Origin: Chryseobacterium soli
GTDB lineage: Bacteria; Bacteroidota; Bacteroidia; Flavobacteriales; Weeksellaceae
Length of the DNA: 64,000 nucleotides
Assembly: GCF_000737705.1 (NCBI RefSeq)
Contig: NZ_JPRH01000010.1
Location: forward strand, 124,001 to 188,000
Reading direction: 5' to 3'
How positions within the stretch are numbered: the first letter of the stretch is position 1; each line of letters begins with the position of its first letter. Positions 8,490 to 16,803 of this stretch are shown here, piece by piece. The position numbers were made by a program, and so were the translations under genes. The notes beneath the pieces are model-generated. The model was not told the DNA's origin and did no database searches. It saw nothing but the letters and a program-made list of their open reading frames with translations.

Positions 8490-8517
8490 TTGCATTTCTC
8501 CCGAGAAAATATCTTTG
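8490..8517 (+). promoter_or_regulatory. Promoter of SDR 1
   Basis: TTG at 8490-8492 and TATCTTTG at 8510-8517 are 17 bases apart, within the 17-23 range for flavobacterial promoters. The transcript would start near 8522, so the in-frame ATG at 8474 lies upstream of it and the start at 8564 is preferred. Confidence 0.7.
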
Positions 8518-8563
8518 TACAACAATTCAGAGCAGAATATCTGGAATTTTAAAATGTAAAATT

Positions 8564-9316
8564 ATGAGTAAATTAAAAAACAAAGTTGCGGTTATCACCG
8601 GTGGTAACAGCGGTATAGGTCTTGGTATTGCAGAAGCATTAAAAAATGAAGGAGCGGTAGGTGCAATCGTTGGGAGAAATCAGGAAACTTTAGATAGTGC
8701 TATAGCGCTTCTTGGAGATAGTTTTATTGCAATTAATGCTGATGTGACCAACATGGACGACCTGGAAAGAATCTTTAAAACAACATCTGAAAAATTTGGC
8801 AAAATTGATACCCTTGTCGCCAATGCGGGGGCAGGAACCATGGGAACTGTGGCAAATACTACTGAAGCAGATTATGATAAATTAATGAATTTAAATCTAA
8901 AGGCTGTTTATTTCACGGTTCAAAAATCTTTGCCCTATATGAATGATGGTAGTTCCGTTATTCTTATCGGATCAAATGCAGCCCATCGTGCTTATGCTTC
9001 CTTCACCCTTTACGGTGCTGCAAAATCTGCTGTAATTTATCTGGCAAAAGGATTTTCCAGTGATCTTTTAGACAGAAAGATCAGAGCTAATGTCATCATA
9101 CCCGGTACAACGGATACTCCGGCATTTGATAAGTTTATTCCTGCTGAGCAAATAGATGCAGTAAAGCAGCAGTTTGCAGAAGTCGTACCGGCTGGCAGGA
9201 TTGGAAAGCCATCCGATATAGGGAAAATTGCCGTATTTCTGGCTTCCGAAGATTCTTCATTTATGCTTGGTGCTGAACTGCTTGTAGATGGAGGTATGAC
9301 TTATTTGGCGAAGTAA
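8564..9316 (+). CDS. Short-chain dehydrogenase/reductase (SDR), classical type
   Basis: The 250-residue product from ATG 8564 has the NAD(P) motif TGGNSGIG at about residues 12-19, VANAG near 85, Ser in LIGSNAA and the catalytic YGAAK near residue 150, ending LGAELLVDGGMTYL, all typical of classical SDR oxidoreductases. Substrate unknown; the family acts on alcohols, ketones and sugars in the cytoplasm. A longer frame starts at 8474, but the promoter and operators lie between, and standard SDRs begin just before the Lys-Val-Ala-Val strand. The gene is downstream of Crp/Fnr copy 1 and is probably its target. Confidence 0.88.
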   Translation: MSKLKNKVAVITGGNSGIGLGIAEALKNEGAVGAIVGRNQETLDSAIALLGDSFIAINADVTNMDDLERIFKTTSEKFGKIDTLVANAGAGTMGTVANTTEADYDKLMNLNLKAVYFTVQKSLPYMNDGSSVILIGSNAAHRAYASFTLYGAAKSAVIYLAKGFSSDLLDRKIRANVIIPGTTDTPAFDKFIPAEQIDAVKQQFAEVVPAGRIGKPSDIGKIAVFLASEDSSFMLGAELLVDGGMTYLAK

Positions 9317-9342
9317 TTTATGCTCAATGATCTCACCATATC

Positions 9343-9382
9343 AAAACATGCCAGATAACGATAAAGTTATTTGGCATGTTTT
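9343..9382 (+). terminator. Rho-independent terminator after SDR 1
   Basis: AAAACATGCCAGATAAC pairs across a GATAAA loop with GTTATTTGGCATGTTTT, a long stem with one mismatch, and is followed by TTATTTAA. Confidence 0.75.
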
Positions 9383-9708
9383 ATTTAAATTAATTGTCGT
9401 AAAAAATCAATATATCAATAAAGGTATACACCTGAAAAATCGAAAGAACAATAAGATTGGAAAAATGTATTGATCAACTTCAATTGTGTGTTTTTGGATC
9501 TTGAGGGAGTTGTCATTAAAGATCTTGGTTTGATATCACAATGATCAGCTTGCTTTCCGAAGGACATCCAGTTGAACAAGATCAGAGGTTCCCTTGTCAA
9601 AAAAGCAGATAAAATTCTGCATTTAATAAGAACAGATGTATAAGTTAGGGTCATCATTTTTTAGTTGTATTGGATAGTTTAAGTAAATTGCAATAAATTA
9701 TTAAACCG
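9383..9708 (+). other. Intergenic stretch with no supported gene
   Basis: These 326 bases between the SDR 1 terminator and Crp/Fnr copy 2 are rich in stop codons on both strands. A minus-strand ORF of 80 codons (9415-9657) has no recognisable motif or start site. On the plus strand a frame around 9500-9640 reads through with few stops (KDIQLNKIRGSLVKKADK), possibly a decayed gene, but I cannot name it. Confidence 0.4.
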
Positions 9709-10296
9709 ATGTCTGATTTTTCAGTGTTTTTCGATTACATAGAAAAAACATCCGGCAAACTGCTTTCAGAAGACGATAAGCGTTTGTTGATGGCTCATTT
9801 CAAACCCAGAAAACTTCGAAAAAGGCAATATTTTTTACAGGAAGGAGACGTATGCAAATACATTGGGTTTATTGTGAAAGGATCTGCCAGAACCTTTGCG
9901 GTAGATGCTAAAGGAAGTGAGCATATATTGAAGCTGTCTGTGGAAAATTGGTGGCTAGCTGATTTTGAAAGCTTTTACCTCTTGACTCCAAGCCATTTTA
10001 ATATTGAAGCACTTGAGCAACTTGATATACTACAGACAACTAATGCCGAAATTGAGCAGTTTCTAAAGCATATTCCTGCCTTTTCAACAATGGCGAGTGT
10101 AATCAACCAAAATTACACTATTGCAGCTCAAAAAAAAATGCTGGCCTCAAATAGCTATACGGCTGAAGAACGTTACGAGGAACTGATCAGAAGTTATCCT
10201 CATTTCCTACAACGGTTTCCGCAAAATATGATCGCTTCATACCTGGGTTTATCGCCAGAAACTTTGAGCAGGATAAAGAAAAACTTTTTAAAATAA
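9709..10296 (+). CDS. Crp/Fnr-family regulator, copy 2
   Basis: A 195-residue paralogue of the protein at 7767-8357, sharing long stretches such as RKRQYFLQEGDVCKYIGFIV, LKLSVENWWLADFESFY and the helix-turn-helix MIASYLGLSPETLSRIKKN. The recognition residues E-T-L-S-R are identical, so both probably read the same kind of half-site. The ligand-binding barrel differs mainly in the C-terminal half. It is followed by a promoter region with three FNR-like palindromes and an SDR gene, repeating the regulator-operator-SDR order of the first module. Likely a diverged duplicate; cross-regulation is plausible. Confidence 0.9.
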   Translation: MSDFSVFFDYIEKTSGKLLSEDDKRLLMAHFKPRKLRKRQYFLQEGDVCKYIGFIVKGSARTFAVDAKGSEHILKLSVENWWLADFESFYLLTPSHFNIEALEQLDILQTTNAEIEQFLKHIPAFSTMASVINQNYTIAAQKKMLASNSYTAEERYEELIRSYPHFLQRFPQNMIASYLGLSPETLSRIKKNFLK

Positions 10297-10320
10297 ATTC
10301 TAAATAATATAACTTCTTTT

Positions 10321-10352
10321 CATGTTAAACATGTAATTTATGATATTACATG
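10321..10352 (+). repeat. Overlapping palindromes after Crp/Fnr copy 2
   Basis: CATGTTAAACATG (10321-10333) is a 6-1-6 perfect palindrome, and it overlaps an inverted repeat CATGTAAT-N7-ATTACATG (10330-10352). A shorter pair GGTGT/ACACC follows. They lack a T-tract, so an operator or weak terminator is possible; neither is shown. Confidence 0.45.
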
Positions 10353-10436
10353 GGTGTTTAGATTACACCTATTGGTTGTTCAATTTACTTTCGCACGATC
10401 TTAATTTACAATATTACAATTAGTTATCAGGTTAAT

Positions 10437-10496
10437 TTGATTTAAGTCATTATCCAGACTTGACCCAAGTCAAGCTTACTTAATGATGTATGTCAA
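10437..10496 (+). promoter_or_regulatory. Array of three phased Crp/Fnr-type operators ahead of SDR 2
   Basis: Three 14-bp elements, TTGAT-TTAA-GTCAT (10437-10450), TTGAC-CCAA-GTCAA (10460-10473, perfect) and ATGAT-GTAT-GTCAA (10483-10496), have centres exactly 23 bp apart. The last centre is 29.5 bp before the -7-like box at 10519, identical to the SDR 1 promoter. Between the perfect and the proximal element the order -N6-TTAATGAT-N4-GTCAA is the same in both promoters. Confidence 0.7.
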
Positions 10497-10518
10497 CCAA
10501 CATTTCATCACAGGATTG

Positions 10519-10526
10519 CATCTTTG
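10519..10526 (+). promoter_or_regulatory. -7-like element of SDR 2
   Basis: CATCTTTG differs from TAnnTTTG in its first base but sits at the same distance from the operators as the perfect box of SDR 1. No TTG lies at the -33 position, which fits an activator-dependent promoter. Confidence 0.55.
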
Positions 10527-10575
10527 TAAAGTCTTCAGAACAAGAATCTGAAGAATATTAACAAACAAAAAAGTA

Positions 10576-11334
10576 ATGAATAAATTAACAAACAAAGTCG
10601 CAATAGTAACTGGTGCGGCAAAAGGAATAGGAGCTTCAATCGCAAAACACTTTGCCCATGAAGGTGCAAAAGTGGTTGTAAATTATGCCTCAAGCAAGGA
10701 AGCAGCGGATAGTGTAGTAAAGGAGATAACAGATCATGGCGGAATAGCCATTGCGGTACAGGCCGATGTATCTAATGAAGCCGATGTGAACAGGTTGTTT
10801 GAAGAAACTAAAAAAACTTTCGGAACCTTAGATATTTTGGTAAACAACGCGGTTTTTCAACAGTTTTTGCCCATAGAACAAGTGTCGGCAGAAGCTTTTC
10901 ATAAGCATTTTAACGTCAATGTTTTGGGTTCTGTATTGACTATCCAAGCATCTTTAAAACTGTTTGGAGATAAAGGTGGCAATATCATTAATATCAGTTC
11001 AGGTGCAAGCAAATCGCCGATGGCGGGAGTATCGTTATATTCCTCAACAAAAGCAGCATTGGATGCGATAACGATCTCTTTGTCGAAAGAACTGGGGGTA
11101 AAAAATGTTCGGATTAATTCTATTTTGCCAGGCGCTACAGAAACAGAAGGTGCCGTGAGTGCTGGTGTTACCAAAGGCAGTGATTATGAAAAAATGTTTG
11201 TTGCCAATACACCACTTGGCCGTAGAGGTCAGCCGGAAGATATTGCGAAAGCTGCCGTATTTCTTGCTTCCGATGATGCAGCCTGGATTACAGGAGAGCA
11301 AATTAGCGTCTCCGGTGGTATGTTTGGTTTTTAA
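10576..11334 (+). CDS. Short-chain dehydrogenase/reductase (SDR), FabG-like
   Basis: The 252-residue enzyme has TGAAKGIG at residues 12-19, a Ser in NIINISSGAS, the catalytic YSSTK near residue 155 and the C-terminal AAWITGEQISVSGGMFGF. One odd point: the structural NNAG motif reads NNAV (LVNNAVFQQ), so Val replaces the usual Gly. The family reduces carbonyls or oxidises alcohols with NAD(P). The substrate is unknown. It is not a close copy of SDR 1, so the two modules pair similar regulators with different enzymes. Start fits the leader after the -7 box at 10519. Confidence 0.88.
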   Translation: MNKLTNKVAIVTGAAKGIGASIAKHFAHEGAKVVVNYASSKEAADSVVKEITDHGGIAIAVQADVSNEADVNRLFEETKKTFGTLDILVNNAVFQQFLPIEQVSAEAFHKHFNVNVLGSVLTIQASLKLFGDKGGNIINISSGASKSPMAGVSLYSSTKAALDAITISLSKELGVKNVRINSILPGATETEGAVSAGVTKGSDYEKMFVANTPLGRRGQPEDIAKAAVFLASDDAAWITGEQISVSGGMFGF

Positions 11335-11612
11335 AATAGATTGAAAGAACTAAAGATATTGGTATATTATACCATAGCATATTTAATTTGTATCAGTCCT
11401 CGGTTAATCCAATCTCGAATTCCTTCGGATGAGGTTTACGGGAGGTCATAATTACTTCCTGATCCATGGAATACCGTGGTCGGCGATAAAAAGAAAAGCA
11501 GCATTTAGCTGCTTTTCTTCTTTTAAAGACAGGTGTTGAAATCAGAAAAATATTCATAAAAAGTGTTTGTTTATGAATACGTTTGTTGCCATAAGGCATA
11601 GTACATAAAAAT
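11335..11612. other. Intergenic stretch with palindrome and hairpin
   Basis: Between SDR 2 and the DUF6624 gene. TGGTATATTATACCA (11360-11374) is a perfect 7-1-7 palindrome. A strong hairpin follows at 11491-11519. A minus-strand frame over 11393-11689 overlaps the DUF6624 gene and is not supported as a gene, although its end (MTSRKPHPKEFEIG) looks protein-like. Confidence 0.4.
11491..11519 (-). terminator. Terminator hairpin after the DUF6624 gene
   Basis: AAGAAAAGCAGC pairs perfectly with GCTGCTTTTCTT across ATTTA. A- and T-rich flanks on both sides allow use in either direction, so it could also end SDR 2 transcripts. Confidence 0.65.
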
Positions 11613-12176
11613 TCACTGTATCCATCCCACTTTTTTTCTCCATAGGAGATAGTCCGGATTCTCATTCTCGATCTTCTCAATATCTTCAATGGGAGGGATG
11701 CGGTCGATTTCTTCAGGAGATAAAATGGGTAAATTATTTTTAATTCTTAACTCATTAATTTGATCCTTGCTGATCACAGGATAAATGGTACCGTCTGAGT
11801 TGAGCTGTGTTCCAAATTTCTGTGGTTTCCCTTGGAAAAATTGTATCCTGTCAAAGAGATAGGCCATGCTCTTTAAATCATTGTCATTGCTGTTTTGAAG
11901 CATCAGCTGGTAGGCCTCTTTCATCAATTGAGGTTCTGAAATGGCGTGCTGAACGATCAGCCAGGCAGCTTTATTGGCCTCCTTCCCAACTTTTGAGATG
12001 GTCGGGAAACCGATCAACCGGATGATCTCTCTCAACTTTTGTGCATTATCCCGATGAACACTTTCCATCTCGGGATGATATCCTCCTGCAAGTTTATTCT
12101 CTTTCAATAATCTATCTCTTACTGACAAATCATATTCAGATAATTCTAATAATTGCCTGGAAAAGTTATTTTTCAT
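11613..12176 (-). CDS. DUF6624-like protein
   Basis: The 187-residue protein contains a block about residues 35-105 (ESVHRDNAQKLREIIRLIGFP, ISKVGKEANKAAWLIVQHA, EPQLMKEAYQLM) with the conserved H-N, G-A-W and Q-H-A features of the DUF6624 family, then FGTQLNSDGTIYPV. No signal peptide or membrane segment. The function of the family is unknown. It stands alone on the minus strand, with a terminator about 94 bases after its stop. Confidence in the family comes from memory of the motif only. Confidence 0.7.
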   Translation of the reverse strand: MKNNFSRQLLELSEYDLSVRDRLLKENKLAGGYHPEMESVHRDNAQKLREIIRLIGFPTISKVGKEANKAAWLIVQHAISEPQLMKEAYQLMLQNSNDNDLKSMAYLFDRIQFFQGKPQKFGTQLNSDGTIYPVISKDQINELRIKNNLPILSPEEIDRIPPIEDIEKIENENPDYLLWRKKVGWIQ

Positions 12177-12420
12177 TAAATGAAATTTTGGTTAGAATAA
12201 ATTTAACTTGTTTATCAAATATAAGAATTTGCAATTTACATTGATGCGAATAGGATATTGACTATTATTCTATTAAAAAAGAAAAATATTGAGTTTATGA
12301 TTGACCAATATCAATAAAAATAAGGGAATTTAAGGGACAATCGGCATAACGGCACAACTTTTATTCTATCAATAATATATTAGAAATAAAAAATTACTTT
12401 TAGCTAAACAGTTTAAATAT

Positions 12421-13263
12421 ATGGATAGAAATATTACAATTTTATTACCGGTCCTTTGCGGCCTCTTGTTTCCTTGTAAAGGGTTAGCTCAAAAAGCACC
12501 AAAGGACAGCTATTCTTTATTTAATCCGGTACCACGTTCGCAAATGAGGGAAATGGAAACTGATCGTCCTGATGTTACCGAATCTCCTTACACCGTAGAT
12601 GCCGGACATTTCCAGTTGGAAACAGATCTGGTCAGAACAATAAAGGAAATAGGCGAATCGTCCGAGACCCATACCGTACTCATCAATCAGATGAACCTAA
12701 AGATTGGGATTGCCAATTCTACTGCAATACAGATCGGATTCCAGACGTATGGCAGGCAGAGTGAAAAGGAATATGATTCAGGTTCTAAAACAATTTCGGA
12801 TGGTCATGGAGATCTTACCTTCAGGATCAAACAAAACCTGATAGGAAATGATGATGGGAGCTTCGCATTGGCATTGCTGCCGTATATCAAGTTTCCGACC
12901 TCCAAATATGAGGACAGCAGATTCGAGGGCGGATTAATTGTCCCTATGCAATACAAGCTTCCGGGTGAGTGGAATCTTGGATTACAAGTTGAATTGGACA
13001 GGCTTAAAGATCAGGATGAGCAGGCTATGCATACTGAATTCTTACAGACCCTCACAATCAGTCATTCCATTATAAAAGGTATAGAGGGGATTGCGGAAAC
13101 TTATTATACTTACGATTTCAAGGCTCATCAGTTTTCTAATTATCTTAATGCAGCCATCCAGGTGGATGTGGCGAGAGATTTTAAGCTGGATGCAGGTTTA
13201 AACTTTGGTATACAGCATACAGCAGCAAAGCATTATTTTATTGGTGCATCTTACCGCCTTTAA
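12421..13263 (+). CDS. Outer-membrane beta-barrel protein (MetA-pathway phenol-degradation / 'transporter' family)
   Basis: The 280-residue product has a signal peptide (cleaved near GLAQ, residue 24) and the family phrase METDRPDVTESPYTVDAGHFQLE at about residues 42-64, followed by alternating beta strands to an aromatic-free YRL end. Known: this family (Pfam 'Phenol_MetA_deg') forms predicted outer-membrane barrels annotated as transporters with no settled substrate. An imperfect -7 element (TACTTTTA) lies about 30 bases upstream. It converges on the CDF transporter gene; joint metal handling is possible but not shown. Confidence 0.75.
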   Translation: MDRNITILLPVLCGLLFPCKGLAQKAPKDSYSLFNPVPRSQMREMETDRPDVTESPYTVDAGHFQLETDLVRTIKEIGESSETHTVLINQMNLKIGIANSTAIQIGFQTYGRQSEKEYDSGSKTISDGHGDLTFRIKQNLIGNDDGSFALALLPYIKFPTSKYEDSRFEGGLIVPMQYKLPGEWNLGLQVELDRLKDQDEQAMHTEFLQTLTISHSIIKGIEGIAETYYTYDFKAHQFSNYLNAAIQVDVARDFKLDAGLNFGIQHTAAKHYFIGASYRL

Positions 13264-13316
13264 AAGAAGGTATGGAACGCTGCTAGATTTCAGAGCGATC
13301 GGTGAAAATATTAGGA

Positions 13317-14210
13317 TTATTCCGGCTGAATAATGACAAACCGTACCAATGGAAATTCATTTTTTATATGGCCACGAATGCGTTGTATGGCTTCAGTGAT
13401 CTCTTCCGTATCCAAATGATCTTCAAAATCTATGATCAGCATCAAGACAACTTCTTCTGGTGATTGGTAGGTGGATAGTATACTTTTTGTTCTCACTACT
13501 GTAGCATCTTTTTCGGCCAGCTTTGCGATTTTTTTCCTTGTTTCAGGGGCTATACCTTCTCCCATCAATAAACTCCTGCTTTCCCTGGCCAGGATAAAAG
13601 AGACAAACACAAGTATCAATCCTACGATTATCGAAGCAAGACCGTCTAATTCCGGAATTTGACGCGAGTGACTGATTCCCATCAATATCATGACAACGGT
13701 CAGACCGGCCACTGCAGCTCCATCTTCAAAAACAACCAGAAAGCTTGCGGGATCTTTGCTTTTAATGATCGCATCCCACCATTTCAAGCCGTTACGGGTC
13801 TTATTGAACTCTCTTATTGCGATAAAAAAAGAGGTTCCCTCGAAAATAAGGGAGAGTACCAGCACAATATAGTTCCAGAAAGGATCTTTCATCAATTCAG
13901 GTTCCCGAATGTGTAAAATTCCCTGGTAAATAGATAGGCCACCACCCAGACCAAATATCAGAATAGAAACAACAAAAGACCAGAAATAGAGTTCCTTGCC
14001 ATATCCAAAAGGATGAGATTCATCTGCAGGCTTCTTACTTCTTTTCAGTCCATATAAAAGTAACAGCTGGTTGGTGGTGTCAACGGTTGAATGGATACCC
14101 TCAGAGATCATGGATGAACTGTTTGTAAATGCCCCGGCAATAAACTTTGTTAGTGCAATTAACAGATTAGCGGCAAGTGCGCTATAAATTGATTTACGAT
14201 TATTGGTCAT
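13317..14210 (-). CDS. Cation diffusion facilitator (CDF) metal transporter
   Basis: The 297-residue protein has six hydrophobic segments; TM2 carries SEGIHSTVDTTNQ with the H-x-x-x-D metal site and TM5 carries FEDGAAVAGL with a matching Asp, as in zinc-type CDF proteins. HPFGYGKELYFWSF after TM2 and the cytoplasmic C-terminal domain (DFEDHLDTEEITEAIQRI) fit the ZNT9-like subgroup. Known: CDF proteins export Zn or related divalent metals against protons at the inner membrane. No metal regulator is adjacent. Start is the only Met before TM1. Confidence 0.88.
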   Translation of the reverse strand: MTNNRKSIYSALAANLLIALTKFIAGAFTNSSSMISEGIHSTVDTTNQLLLLYGLKRSKKPADESHPFGYGKELYFWSFVVSILIFGLGGGLSIYQGILHIREPELMKDPFWNYIVLVLSLIFEGTSFFIAIREFNKTRNGLKWWDAIIKSKDPASFLVVFEDGAAVAGLTVVMILMGISHSRQIPELDGLASIIVGLILVFVSFILARESRSLLMGEGIAPETRKKIAKLAEKDATVVRTKSILSTYQSPEEVVLMLIIDFEDHLDTEEITEAIQRIRGHIKNEFPLVRFVIIQPE

Positions 14211-14490
14211 TTATGATTGGTATGAAAATGAAAGGCGTGAGATTATTTTTATGCGTTAGGCATATAAATATCTTTAGCCAAACTAATGTGATTAAATCAT
14301 CTAATAAAAATATTGCTTTTAATCGAAAAATGTCAACACTATCAGAAAAACTTTTTGTCTTTGTTTATAATATAATCAAAAAAATAATTTGTTGTTTTTG
14401 CCTGTATCTCCTAATATATACAATGAAAAGTATAGCAATGAATAAAAAATACGAAGAAAGTAATGACTGGTAAAATTAACATGTAGAATT

Positions 14491-14530
14491 AAATATAAAA
14501 ACGAGACTCACGAGTCTCGTTTTTATATTT
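14491..14530. terminator. Long bidirectional terminator hairpin
   Basis: AAATATAAAAACGAGACT pairs perfectly with its complement across a CACG loop (18-bp stem, 14491-14508 with 14513-14530). A/T tracts on both arms suit termination on either strand. It lies downstream of the tRNA-Arg gene on the minus strand. Confidence 0.75.
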
Positions 14531-14585
14531 TCGGAGGTTGAACAGGGGTGTTATAGTGTTAAATCCCAATGTAAAGGGAAGTTTG

Positions 14586-14657
14586 TAGCCTCGCCAAGAA
14601 TCGAACTTGGATCTAAAGTTTAGGAAACTTCTATTCTATCCATTGAACTACGAGGCC
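14586..14657 (-). tRNA. tRNA-Arg (anticodon CCT)
   Basis: The minus strand folds as a full cloverleaf: acceptor GGCCTCG with CGAGGCT (one G-U), D stem GTTC/GAAT, anticodon stem GAAGT/ACTTT with loop TTCCTAA giving CCT, and T stem CCAAG/CTTGG with loop TTCGATT. Discriminator A; no CCA is encoded, as usual here. It reads AGG codons. The terminator at 14491-14530 is 55 bases downstream. Confidence 0.93.
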
Positions 14658-14867
14658 GTTTCAATTCTAAAAATACAAATAATTTATCATAAAAAGGGTT
14701 TGGGGTATCCGTCGCGCTGTTTTTTAACCCAAAATACCAACAGATTATTTTCTTTTTAAAATCAAAATAAGACAATTCCGTTTTGGCTACATCTTTGTCC
14801 ATTTTGGCAACTCCCGGCTTTTGTTGAATGCAGACCTTTGCTATGTAAAATGTAAACAACAACAAAA

Positions 14868-15665
14868 ATGAAAACAATTTTTATAACAGGCGCCTCTACA
14901 GGATTGGGAAAATCAACGGCTAAATTATTTCAAAGCAGAGGATGGAACGTTATTGCAACCATGCGAAACCCTGAATCTGAAACAGAACTTACTGTATTAG
15001 AAAATGTAACCGTTCTTCCTTTGGATGTTACTAATACCGAACAGATCCAGTCCACCGTTACAAAAGCTATTGAAGGGCATGATATCGATGTGGTGTTCAA
15101 TAATGCAGGATATGGTTTGATCGGGCCACTGGAAGCTTTAAAAGATGAGCAGATTGTAAAACAGCTGGATACTAATTTATTGGGAGTTATCCGTGTGACG
15201 CAGGCTTTTATTCCTTATTTCAGAGAAAAAGGAAAAGGAACATTCATTACAACGACTTCAATTGGAGGATTGATTGCGTTTCCGTTAAGTTCTACTTATC
15301 ATGCTACGAAATGGGCACTGGAAGGCTGGAGCGAAAGTCTTGCATTTGAACTTAATACCTTTGGAATTGATGTTAAAACAGTTTCTCCGGGAGGTATTAA
15401 AACAGATTTCGTAAGCCGCTCATTGGATTCAGCATCAAGTCCTGCCTATGATGGAATGGTCAATACTTTATTTTCTAAAATGGAAGGGATGATGGATGCC
15501 GCTTCAGCACCGGAAGTGATTGCTGAGGTAGTATACGAAGCTGCTACCGACGGGAAAAATCAATTACGATATGTAGCGGGTGAAGATGCAAAAGCATTGT
15601 ATGCCCAACGTTTGGAACTTGGTGACGAGGCATTCAGACAACAGTTTGGACAGCAGTTTATGTAA
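14868..15665 (+). CDS. Short-chain dehydrogenase/reductase (SDR)
   Basis: The 265-residue enzyme has TGASTGLG (residues 7-14), NNAGYG near 83, TTSIGG and the catalytic YHATK near residue 150. SPGGIKTDF follows, typical of the classical SDR group that acts on small ketones or steroids. Substrate not known. It precedes an AraC regulator on the same strand but a strong terminator separates the two, so they are separate transcripts. A GACCTTTG near 14833 is a weak -7 candidate. Confidence 0.88.
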   Translation: MKTIFITGASTGLGKSTAKLFQSRGWNVIATMRNPESETELTVLENVTVLPLDVTNTEQIQSTVTKAIEGHDIDVVFNNAGYGLIGPLEALKDEQIVKQLDTNLLGVIRVTQAFIPYFREKGKGTFITTTSIGGLIAFPLSSTYHATKWALEGWSESLAFELNTFGIDVKTVSPGGIKTDFVSRSLDSASSPAYDGMVNTLFSKMEGMMDAASAPEVIAEVVYEAATDGKNQLRYVAGEDAKALYAQRLELGDEAFRQQFGQQFM

Positions 15666-15686
15666 TTTTTGAAAAGATCATAAAAA

Positions 15687-15720
15687 GTAAGCGGGCTGTT
15701 TTGCAGTCTGCTTACCTTTT
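15687..15720 (+). terminator. Terminator after the SDR at 14868
   Basis: GTAAGCGGGCTG pairs with CAGTCTGCTTAC (two G-U pairs) across TTTTG, followed by CTTTTTAAT. It overlaps the upstream part of the next open frame, arguing for the later AraC start at 15746. Confidence 0.75.
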
Positions 15721-15745
15721 TAATAAAATCCTTACCTTTATAATC

Positions 15746-16660
15746 ATGGAAAAGAAAGAAAATACCCTGTTGAAAATTTCATCCATATCAGAACTGCACC
15801 AGTTGCTGCAGCTTCCCAAACCTCTTCATCCCTTGGTAAGCCTGGTGGATAATACAGAACTGACGGTTAATAAAGAACTCCTTAACCGGAATTTTATTTT
15901 GAATTTCTATAAAATTTCCTACAAGTTTTCTGAAAACGGTAAAATGGGCTACGGACAGGGATATTATGATTTCAATGAAGGAGGGATGATGTTTACAGCA
16001 CCCAATCAGATTCTGTCTACCGATGAAGAAGCAGAGTACCATGGCTATACTTTATTAATGCATCCCGATTTTATCAGAAACTACCCTTTGGTGAAAAATA
16101 TCAAGAAGTATGGATTCTTTTCCTATGATACCAATGAAGCTCTGCATTTGTCCGATAAAGAAAAAAAGATAGTTATCGGGCTCTTAAACAGCATCATGGA
16201 AGAATTGAATACTTCTATTGATGAGGTTAGCCAGGATGTTATTATTTCCTATATTGAAGTCCTGCTGAATTACAGCAATAGATTCTACAAACGCCAGTTT
16301 ATCACCCGAAAAGCGGTAAGCAATGATCTGCTTTCTAAAATGGATTCTGTTTTGGAAAACTATTTTAATCAACAGGAAACATTAAATAACGGTCTTCCTA
16401 CCGTAGAGTTTTTGGCATCGGCTCTTCATTTATCGCCTCATTATTTAAGCGATATGCTCCGGAATATAACAGGACAGAATGCACAGCAGCATATTCATGA
16501 GAAATTAATTGAAAAAGCAAAAGAATATCTCACCACCACCAATTTTTCCGTGGCAGAAGTTGCTTATCAATTGGGATTCGAGCATTCACAGTCTTTCAAT
16601 AAATTATTTAAAAAGAAAACAAATACCACTCCGTTAAGCTATAAGCAGTCATTTAATTAA
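15746..16660 (+). CDS. AraC-family transcriptional regulator
   Basis: From ATG 15746 the product is 304 residues: an N-terminal sensing half containing YGQGYYDFNEGGMMFTAPNQ and a C-terminal AraC domain (ALHLSPHYLSDMLRNITGQN, then NFSVAEVAYQLGFEHSQSFNKLFKK and TTPLSYKQ). The frame is open to 15701, but that start lies inside a terminator. Its structure matches regulators of adjacent SDR genes in this group; the SDR at 14868 is the best candidate target (inference). It is unrelated in detail to the AraC protein at 4809. Confidence 0.88.
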   Translation: MEKKENTLLKISSISELHQLLQLPKPLHPLVSLVDNTELTVNKELLNRNFILNFYKISYKFSENGKMGYGQGYYDFNEGGMMFTAPNQILSTDEEAEYHGYTLLMHPDFIRNYPLVKNIKKYGFFSYDTNEALHLSDKEKKIVIGLLNSIMEELNTSIDEVSQDVIISYIEVLLNYSNRFYKRQFITRKAVSNDLLSKMDSVLENYFNQQETLNNGLPTVEFLASALHLSPHYLSDMLRNITGQNAQQHIHEKLIEKAKEYLTTTNFSVAEVAYQLGFEHSQSFNKLFKKKTNTTPLSYKQSFN

Positions 16661-16803
16661 TAAAAAAAAACTTTCTTTATGCTTTGAATACAAATAAAGT
16701 CGGAGAAATATATTTTGCAATACTATTTTTATATAGTTTATCGTTATATTTATCGAATTATTTTTAATTCACTGAAAAAGAATTGACAGATTATAACTTT
16801 TAA

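Noticed and set aside
9415..9657. Minus-strand ORF of 80 codons
   Set aside because: No recognisable motif, promoter or protein-like composition.
11393..11689. Minus-strand ORF of 98 codons ending MTSRKPHPKEFEIG
   Set aside because: Overlaps the DUF6624 gene in another frame and spans a terminator hairpin; its end looks protein-like but I cannot connect it to a family.
14177..14473. Plus-strand ORF of 98 codons
   Set aside because: Starts inside the CDF gene and is low-complexity AT-rich text with no motif; composition explains it.
14620..14877. Minus-strand ORF over the tRNA gene
   Set aside because: Lies across a functional tRNA-Arg gene; no motif.
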